NCBI GenBank assembly: GCA_020152595.1
Contig: JAIGNY010004599.1
Span: 62,001 to 126,000 of the forward strand
Origin: Chiridota heheva
Lineage: Eukaryota > Echinodermata > Holothuroidea > Apodida > Chiridotidae
DNA length: 64,000 nucleotides
Direction: 5' to 3'
A program made the translations under genes and the position numbers. Position 1 is the stretch's first letter; each line of letters begins with the position of its first letter. Shown piece by piece: positions 55,989-64,000 of this stretch. The notes below the pieces were generated by a model. The model saw only the letters and a list, made by a program, of their open reading frames with translations. It searched no databases and was not told the DNA's origin.

Positions 55989-56004
55989 GGCTCTCAAAAG
56001 AGCC
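55989..56004 (-). promoter_or_regulatory. Second histone-type 3' stem-loop
   Basis: Minus strand: CCCAAA, GGCTCTTTTGAGAGCC, ATCACA, followed by TATAAGAAAGAGAAA. The stem is perfect; the loop TTTG departs from the consensus in its last base. The downstream AAGAAAGAG resembles the purine-rich element described for sea urchin histone genes. No coding frame of any sort is seen just upstream (56030-56200 on the minus strand). Confidence 0.5.
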
Positions 56005-56059
56005 TTTGGGTTTTTTGTTTCAGATGCTAATAGCATGAGGAACCTATGCAGTCATGCTG

Positions 56060-57010
56060 GCGTGTGTATGTATGTATGTATGTATGTGCGTCTGTGACAG
56101 CAAGTTCGTAAGCGCGATATCTCAAGAAAGATACACCGGATTCATGTCATATGTGGTACATATATAGCCCATGGTCCGTAGATGTGCCCAATTGTTTTTG
56201 GTGGCGATGTCATGCATTTAATGAGTAGGTGGGGCTTAATTTAAATATCTTGAAATGCTTATATATTGACAACCGTATGTCTGCTTTCTTTTATATTGAG
56301 AGTAATTAGGCTGTTGGCTAGTGTGTATAGTGTGTATGTGTTCATTGTATAAAATCGTTTAATATCATTAATATGCATAGTGGGTGGGGCTTAATATGAT
56401 TTATTTGAAAAGAGCTTGTAAGCACGTTATCTCAAGAACGGTAAACTGGATTCATGTCATATTTGGTACACAGATAACCCATGGTCTGTAGATGTGCCTT
56501 ATTGTTTTTGGTAGTGATATCATGCATTATTAATGAGAAGGCGGGGCTTAATATACACAATCTTGAAATGCTCTTATTTTGACAATCACATGTCTGATTT
56601 GTTTCATATTCAGTAAAATTATGTTGTAAGCCAGTATGTATGTGTTCATTGTATAAAATTGTTTTATATCAATAATAGGCATAGTGGGCGGGGCTTAATA
56701 TGAATTATCTGAAAAGAGCTTGTAATAGCACAATATCTGAAGATCGATATTCTGTTTTTATGTCATATGTGGTACACGAATAGTCCATGGTCAATTACCT
56801 CCACTTTGTTTGATATGTGATATAAATATGTTGTTAGCTGGTATAAACAATGTTAAATTTCATTAACATGCATAGTGGGCGGGGCTTAAAATGATTTTAT
56901 CTAAAAGAGCTCGTAAACACCGTAGCTCAAGGACAATACATTGGATACAGTTCACATATGGTACACAAATAACCCATGGTCCATTAGTGTGCTCTGTTGG
57001 TGGTGATGTC
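56060..57010. repeat. ~300-bp repeat, three to four tandem copies
   Basis: Shared words in order: AGCTTGTAAGCACG, ATATCTCAAGAA, GGATTCATGTCATATGTGGT, CCCATGGTC, GATATCATGCATTATTAATG, GGCGGGGCTTAATAT, and TTCATTGTATAAAAT. Copies start at about 56090, 56400, 56690 and 56890. Preceded by a short (GTAT)n. Confidence 0.8.
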
Positions 57011-57699
57011 GTGCATATCATTAGGGTGGGGGTTGGTAAATGTAAAAGAAAATTTGAAAAAGTGATTAATTCACATCAATCTTGCATGTTAAAATTGTCA
57101 GCTATTGTGCATGTATGAGCCTCCTTTTTCTGCAAAATGGTTTCTATAATTTAAATATAAGGTCAAAATTGGGTCTATAATCATTCAATCAGTAGTAGGC
57201 ATGAAAAGAAATCATAATGAGATGAGTGACATTCCATAGCCATTCAGAAAGGCCAAATAATAGTAACCCATATGTCTTGTTAAAAATGGGGCTATGATGA
57301 AGGTTGTTGTAGAGCTGTGACATAGCACTAACCTGAGCAAAGTATTTCATTTTATTTTAAAAAAATCAGGACAGATAAAAGTGAATGTTTTATGGCATAA
57401 AGCCCTGGGGATATCCTTCGATGGAAATGGTGGTTTCACATGGGTGGGTTATTCGGGAAGGTCATATGATTCTGTAATTATAAAGGAATATTCCTATAGT
57501 TTTTCATGTAATGCATGAAAATGACAATTCAAACTGAATCTTTTCTTTTGTAGTGTTGATGTTCCCTTTATATTCATTTCATATATTAACCAGAACAAAA
57601 AGGTTTTGTGGTTTCTATGCTTTTTTTCACATTAAATACAAATTTTTAAATCAAGCTGATTGATTTGAAAAATTTGTATTTACTGTCACATTATTGTGT
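57011..57699. other. Unassigned intron 2 sequence
   Basis: Separates the direct and inverted copies of the 300-bp repeat. No gene recognised. Confidence 0.45.
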
Positions 57700-58230
57700 T
57701 ATGAAATATTTGTTCCATGATATTTATTCATAAGTCACACCCACCATGCAGATCAATAAAAAGGTTGACTACATTAGCATTTGCAAAATATTTAACAACA
57801 TTGCCACAGCACCTACTGTATGATGCAAAAAAAGTTGCTCATTTATTCTATTTCAAGAAATTGTCAGTAAGCCCCGCCTTAAGCCATCCACTCATTAATA
57901 TTCATATCACTACCACAACATTGGAACATACTGTATCTACAGACCATGACCCAACTGTGTACGGCACCTGCAAAACGGATATACAGGCGCTCATTTATCA
58001 CTTTTTCAAAATTTTACTTTAGCCCCGCCCCCTTATTAATACGCATGATATTACCAAAAAAAAAAAAAAAAAAATAGGGCACATTTGCAGACCATGGGCT
58101 ATCTGTGTACCAAATATGGGTTTACCATTCTTGGGATACTGTGTTTACAAGCTCTTTTCAATAAAACCATATTAAGCCCCACCCACTACGCATATTAATG
58201 AAATTAAATGTTTTTACATCATGAACATGT
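57700..58230. repeat. Inverted copies of the ~300-bp repeat
   Basis: The same words in reverse complement: AAGCCCCGCCTTAAG, ACAGACCATGAC, AGCCCCGCCC, CAGACCATGGGCTATCTGTG, TACAAGCTCTTTTCA, AAGCCCCACCCACTA. With 56060-57010 it forms a large imperfect inverted repeat in intron 2. Confidence 0.75.
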
Positions 58231-59470
58231 ACATGGAACTAAAACACTCATTATTAAGCAATGAATATCATTAAACAGGTAGAGTAACTGAAGTGAAGGT
58301 GATTGATATCATGAAGTTATCAGGCATTAACAAACAAAACCATTATGTTAACCAAGAAATGGCCCCTTGACCCATATAGAAATATCATTAAATTTACGAA
58401 CGTACACTGAAATTTATAGGTACAATTCAGATATGATTTTAACATCCGTAAAAAAACTGAAAACTCAGAAAAGCAGTTTTTGGTGACAAGTGGGTTGCTG
58501 TAAAATCAGGGTGAAAATAGATTTGGTTTTGACTTCAAATAAGTGGAGTAGCCAGGATTTTCTTGTTGGGAAGGGGGGGAGGAGGGGGAATTTAGTTGAA
58601 CTGACAAGATACGTAGTGGAGCAGTCGAGGTAACACCGAAGGTGTCACTTTGAGCGCTGACTTATCAGCGTGGGATTATTATTAAAGATTTATAAAGCGC
58701 ACAGATATATGTAAAACATAAGCTATGGCACTGAACAATAGCCAAATAAGGTATAAAACAAAAAAAAAAATCGAGTAGTAATTAAAAACTAAGTCCTTCA
58801 AAAACTGAAACCTTAAGCGACCTTAAATGGGATCCAGGGGCCTGTTTAAGGGTCCCTGTTGGGGTCCAGGGACAAAGCCTCAGTAGGGGTCCAGTGGGTG
58901 AAGCCCCTGGAAGCTCTTGCAAAATTGACATTTCAATGGCAAAAAAGTATGTCACAACGCATAGTAAGAAGTTGTATTATACAAGTCAAAATTCATGTGA
59001 AAGAGAGCTATAATACACATACAAAACACAAAATCATGAAAATACATCATGTAGAAATTAGTCATCTTTATTGTTTACGTTTGTACATGGTTTAAGAGCA
59101 TCATCGTCACTCTTTGAAAAATATGGGTAGTCTAAAAGAAAGATTTTCAATAATTTACTACAAAATTGTGTAAATGCTGTCAAACTTTTAAAATGAGCCT
59201 GTTCTGTATTGCGTACCAACCGACACCCACCTCTCCCTCTGTCTCTATCTCTCACTCCCCCGCTCTCTCTTTGTCTTCATGTATTTAAATACAAAATTGT
59301 ACAAATGTTTAATATACTATAACGAAGGACCCCACTTTTTCTGAGAAAGTTATGATCAATTACTTGTCAAAATAACATTTTATTACATGATTACTGGACA
59401 CTTGGCACTAGTCTCAACCGACACTATACTGCACCGCTTGCATATTAATGACGTTGATGGTCAAGTGTAC
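58231..59470. other. Intron 2 sequence with small mobile-element fragments
   Basis: 58545-58620 (GGAGTAGCCAGGATTTTCTT, then G-rich) resembles a hAT-like end. 58672-58740 (TTATTATTAAAGATTTATAAAGCGC) is like the inverted 3' tail of an L2/CR1-type LINE. The remainder is unassigned. Confidence 0.45.
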
Positions 59471-59955
59471 CGATAGCACCAATCTGAACTGACGGCACCA
59501 ATCTGAGCTGACACCACCAATCGGAAGGCACCAATCTGAACTGGCAACACCAATTTGAACCAACAGATTCAAATCTGAACTGATGGATTTAAATCTGAAC
59601 CGACGGATTCAAATCTGAAGTGACGGATTCAAATCTGAACCGACGGATTCAAATCTGAACCGACGGATTCAAATGTAAAGTTTCGGATTCAAATCTGAAC
59701 TGCGGAATTAAATCTGTACCGACTGATTCAAATCTGAAACGACGGATTCAAATCTGAAACGACGGATTCAAATCTGAACTGATGGATTCAAATCTGTACC
59801 TTCGAATTTAAATCTGAAGTGACGGATTCAAATCTGTACCGACTGATTCTAATCTGAAACGACAGATTTAAATCTGAAACGACGGATTCAAATCTGAAAT
59901 GACGGATTCAAATCTGAAAGGACGGATTCAAATCTGAAATGATGGATTCAGATAT
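59471..59955. repeat. 19-bp minisatellite, ~25 copies
   Basis: Unit GACGGATTCAAATCTGAAC with many single-base variants (TGATGGATT, CTGTACC, CTGAAAC). The first few units are more diverged (GGCACCAATCTGAACTG). Confidence 0.95.
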
Positions 59956-60429
59956 ATATCACTCCCCTTGTTCCCCCCTCCCTTTTTTTCTCCCTCCATC
60001 CTCTGGCTATGCCACTGCTTCAGATGCCTCTAGCTGAATTGACATGCTTTAATGGAAAATAATATATTTTTTCTTTGGGATTGAGGGTATGGCCTCATAA
60101 AACAGACACGTGTGAGGGCCCTAAATGTAGTTTCACATCATATGATTGGTGAATTTTTGAGACAAATCAGTTGAAAGAAAGGATGTAAAATTAATGGGGA
60201 TATTGCAAAGAATAAATTGGTTTATATGAAATAGTATTACATGGCCATAGACCATAAATATATTTTTTCTTGCAAATGCTACTTAAACTAAATTACTGAA
60301 AATGGCAACTCCCATTTTTCTTCCTTTGATATCATCTGTACTCTTTTGAAAAAAATTGTGATAAAAGTTGAGCTTCAACATCATTGATGTTCTAATTACA
60401 TTGTGTTCTTTCTTTGTTTTTCTTAACAG

Positions 60430-60652
60430 ATGTGGACAGTCTTTATTGGTTACATAGTGGTAGTATTCCTATTTTGGAAGCCAGAAAACAAAACCATTTT
60501 TGCATACTTGTCTGTCCCTGTACTGATAGGACTGACCATCAATCTTCTTGCCTTCACTGGTCCTTTAAGGTTTCCAATAGGCTTGATGATTATAGGATTC
60601 ACGATAGCAGGATATAGTGCAGTTGGTGAGGGTGTAGAGAAAGCAAAAGAAG
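60430..60652 (+). CDS. TMEM245: TMEM245 homolog, coding exon 3
   Basis: Acceptor TTTTTCTTAACAG ends at 60429; donor GAAG|GTAAGC at 60653. In phase 0 it reads MWTVFIGYIVVVFLFWKPEN, FAYLSVPVLIGLTINLLAF, TGPLRFPIGLMIIGFTIAGY, then EGVEKAKE, which gives three membrane helices. The WTxxxGYxxxV...YLxVPV...xLAxxxGPLRxP pattern follows the corresponding part of vertebrate TMEM245. 74 codons plus one base; the gene continues beyond the window. The AUG at its start is coincidental. Confidence 0.87.
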
Positions 60653-60758
60653 GTAAGCTTCAAACCAAGGCAGGACTTCTGTCCGAGTCATAATCTTAAC
60701 ACCTTGCAGAGTTTTTAAATTTGTGTTCTTATCAAACTTCTAACAGTATTTTCTTGAT
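60653..60758. other. Start of intron 3
   Basis: Donor GTAAGC followed by unremarkable sequence before the first array. Confidence 0.6.
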
Positions 60759-61505
60759 TGATTATAGCACCATATACATTGTGGTGAAGTCAGATTGATT
60801 ATAGTACCATATACATTGTGGTGAAGTTAGATTGATTATAGCACCATATACATCGTGGTGAAGTCAGATTGATTATAGCACCATATACATTGTGGTGAAG
60901 TCAGATTGATTATAGCACCATATACACATTGATTATAGCACCATATACATTGTTGTCAGATTGATTATAGCACCATATACATTGTGGTGAAGTCAGATTG
61001 ATTATAGCACCATATACATTGTGGTGAAGTCAGATTGATTATAGCACCATATACATTGTAGTGAAGTCAGATTGATTATAGCACCATATACATTGTGGTG
61101 AAGTCAGGTTAATTATAGCACCATATACATTGTGGTGAAGTCAGATTGATTATAGCACCATATACATTGTGGTGAAGTCAGATTGATTATAGCACCACAT
61201 ACATTGTGGTGAAGTCAGATTGATTATATCACCATATACATTGTGGTGAAGTCAGATTGATTATATCACCATATACTTTGTGGTGAAGTCAAATTGATTG
61301 TAGCACCATATACATTGTGGTCAAGTCAGATTGATTATAGCACCATATACATTGTGGTAAAGTCAGATTGGCTAATATAGCACCATATACATTCTGGTGA
61401 AGTCAGATTGATTCTAGCACCATATACATTGTGGTGCAGTCAGATTGGCTAATATAGCACCATTTACATTGTGGTGAAGTCAGATGATTATATCACTATA
61501 TCCAT
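60759..61505. repeat. 37-bp minisatellite, ~20 copies
   Basis: Unit contains AGCACCATATACATTGTGGT followed by GAAGTCAGATTGATTAT. One truncated unit is at ~60925; later units are more variable. Confidence 0.95.
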
Positions 61506-61899
61506 TGTGGTTAAGCCAGTAGGAGTGGGTTTGTTATTTTGCATTGTACAAATGTCATTGTACTAGCAAATGTTTGAGATTATTTAGGCTCCTTTGCAGT
61601 TGGCGAAAAAACAACAAAATCTTTCAATAAAATGCACACTGATCGTTGTGTCGGTGTACAGCACTAAGAATCTAACACCAACCTAACACTTTATATGTAC
61701 AGTTAATGTCTGTCTTCTACTGTTGCATAAATATTTCAAGTATTTGGACAGACATGCAATAGAAATTATCAAAACTTTGTTGGAAAAGGTGAACATCCAC
61801 TTCGTCAGAACACATTACTGTATAAATCAACTGTAAATTGTTAAATCAACAATGAAATTACATGAAACATCTACATTGCATAACACAACATAACATTTG
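61506..61899. other. Unassigned intron 3 sequence
   Basis: No gene or array recognised. Confidence 0.45.
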
Positions 61900-63010
61900 G
61901 ACAAATAAATATAAGACGCGCAGTAACCTTGGATGGACAAATGTAACATGCAATAAACCTTGGAGGGACAAATTTAGCATGCGCAATAACCTTTGATGGA
62001 CAAATGTAACACGCAATATAACCTTGGAGGGACAAATGTAGCACACAACCTTGCGACAGATGTAACATGCACAATAATCTTGGACGAACAACTCCGCAAT
62101 AAACTTGGACGGACAAATTTAAGATGCGCAATAACTTTGGGAGGACAACACATGCAATAACCTCGGGAGGGACAAATGTTATACATGCAATAACTTTGGA
62201 GGGACATATATACTACACGCAATAACCTTGGAGGGACAAATGTAACATACGCAATAACCTTGGAGGGACATATGTAACGCACGCAATAACCAAGGAGGGG
62301 CATATGTAACACACAAAATAATCATAGAGGGACTAATGTAACATACGCAATAACCTCAGAGGGACAATCGTAACACGTGCAATAACCTTGGGGGGACATA
62401 TGTAACACACACAATAACCTTGGATGGACCTATGTAACATGTGTTACATTTGTCAATAACCTTGGAGGGACAAATGTAACATACGCAATAACCTTGGAGG
62501 GACATATGTAACGCACGCAATAACCTTGGATGGACCTATGTAACATGTGTTACATTTGTCAATAACCTTGGAGGGACAAATGTAACACGTGCAAAAACCT
62601 TGGGAGGGACATATGTAACACACACAACCTTGGAGGGACAAATGTAGCACGTGCAATAAACTTGGACGGACAAATATAACGTGTGCAATAAGCTTTGAGC
62701 GACACATGTAACGCAAATTTTGGAGAGACAAATGTAAATGCTCAATAACCTTGGATGGACAAATTTTAAGTGAGCAATAACCTCGAACGGACAAATGTAA
62801 CACGCGCAATAACTTTGGAGGGTGTAACACGCGCACAAATCTTGAATGGACAAATGTAACATGCGCAATAACCTTGGAGGGACAAATGTAATACATGCAA
62901 TATCCTTGGATGTAACATGCACCTTGGAGGGACAAATGTAACACGCTAAATAGGCTTGGATGGACAAATTTAAAGTGCGCAATAATCTTGGAGGGACAAA
63001 AGTAACACAC
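61900..63010. repeat. ~32-bp minisatellite, ~33 copies
   Basis: Unit contains AATAACCTTGGAGGGACAAA followed by TGTAACAYRCGC. Many units differ in length by 1-6 bases. A block of ~130 bp around TGTTACATTTGTCAATAACC occurs at ~62438 and ~62546, showing segmental duplication. Long minus-strand frames here are artefacts. Confidence 0.95.
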
Positions 63011-63243
63011 CATTTTTTATATGAAAATGGCATATCACACAATCTGATATGGTAGAAGAAAAAATCATGAAATCTTGATAATGGTCAAATTGTGCCGCAC
63101 TAATATTTATTATCCTCTAAAGTTGAAATAAAAAGTGAAAAATTGGCTTTATAACCCCTTTCTTATCCTACTATGTAAGTGGGAGCATTGTTTTGTTATT
63201 TGCACTTCAGTTCTAATAAGTAATTGTTGCAGTCCTTATGAAG
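63011..63243. other. Unassigned intron 3 sequence
   Basis: Nothing recognised between two arrays. Confidence 0.45.
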
Positions 63244-64000
63244 ATTTGAGGTATTATAAATACCTTCCACATAACCTCCCTTATTGAGGTATTTTAAATA
63301 CCTTACACATAACCTCCCTTATTAAGGTATCATTAATACCTTTCACATAACCTCCCTTATTGAGGTATTATAAATATCTTCTACATAACCTCCCTTATTG
63401 AGGTATTATAAATACCTCCCACATAATCTCCCTTATTGAGGTATCATAAAAACCTTCCACATAACCTCCCTTATTGAGGTATTATAAATACTACCACATA
63501 ACCTCTCTTATTGAGGTATTATAAATACCTTCCCCATAACCTCTCTTATTAAGGTATTATAAATATCTTCCACATAACCTTCCTTATTGAGGTATTATAA
63601 AAACCTTCCACACAACCTTCCTTATTGAGGTATTATAAAAACCTTCCACATAACCTCCCTTATTGAGGTATTATAGATATTCCCACATAAGCTCTCTTAT
63701 TGAGGTATTATAAACACCTTCCACATAGCCTCTCTTATTGAGGTATTATAATTATCTTCCACATAACCTTCCTTATTGAGGTATTATAAAAACCTTCCAC
63801 CTAACCATCCTTATTGAGGTATTATAAATACCTTCCACATAACCTCCCTTATTGGGGTATTATTAATATCTTCCACATAACCTTCCTTATTGAGGTATTA
63901 TAAATAACTTCCATATAACCTCCCTTATTGAGGTATTATAAATATCTTCCACATAATCTCCCTTATTGAGGTATTATTAATACCTTCTACATAACCTACT
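63244..64000. repeat. 38-bp minisatellite with palindromic core, ~20 copies, runs off the window
   Basis: Unit contains TTGAGGTATTATAAATACCT followed by TCCACATAACCTCCCTTA. AGGTATT and AATACCT form a 7-bp inverted pair with a three-base centre in most units. Confidence 0.95.

Noticed and set aside
61858..63042. Cys-rich repeat proteins on the minus strand
   Set aside because: Several frames open through the 32-bp minisatellite; unit length varies so no constant repeat protein is encoded.

Overview
The window looks like nuclear DNA of an invertebrate animal. Three exons of a vertebrate-like gene (TMEM245 homolog) have GT..AG introns, and the rest is AT-rich and packed with transposons and minisatellites. 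The style (many GCCTA/TAGGC islands, non-LTR elements, Polinton, dense minisatellites) fits a deuterostome such as an echinoderm, but no diagnostic marker fixes the taxon. No rRNA, tRNA or CRISPR locus was seen.

Region 1 (1-2.08 kb) holds a DNA transposon remnant with long terminal inverted repeats. Its left arm is itself split by a foldback MITE.

Region 2 (2.08-23.75 kb) is a complete but dead Polinton/Maverick (adintovirus-like) element bounded by terminal inverted repeats. Its virion genes are on the minus strand at the left: two conserved capsid-associated proteins, a tandemly duplicated penton-like gene, a long coiled-coil/hydrophobic protein, several small membrane proteins, a packaging ATPase and a double-jelly-roll major capsid protein. 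Integrase, a zinc-ribbon protein and protein-primed DNA polymerase B are on the plus strand at the right. Nearly every gene carries stops or frameshifts. A 7.2-kb Ty3/Gypsy LTR retrotransposon (gag, pol, chromodomain-like end), also decayed, sits inside the integrase gene. No adenain-like protease was found.

Region 3 (23.75-29.07 kb) has a minus-strand non-LTR retrotransposon split by a 2-kb non-autonomous hAT-like element with a perfect 8-bp target duplication. The putative promoter of the host gene follows.

Region 4 (29.07-64 kb) is the 5' part of the TMEM245 homolog on the plus strand: exon 1 at 29066-29345, exon 2 at 53233-53459, exon 3 at 60430-60652. The introns (23.9 and 7.0 kb, and the start of a third) contain two more LINE fragments, several MITEs, and more than ten minisatellites, many with higher-order structure. 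In intron 2, on the minus strand, two histone-mRNA-type 3' stem-loops occur. One lies 32 nt after the stop codon of a short non-histone reading frame; this is the most unexpected signal in the window.

All coordinates and motifs were read by eye. Family assignments rest on recognised motifs and remembered family architecture, not on searches.
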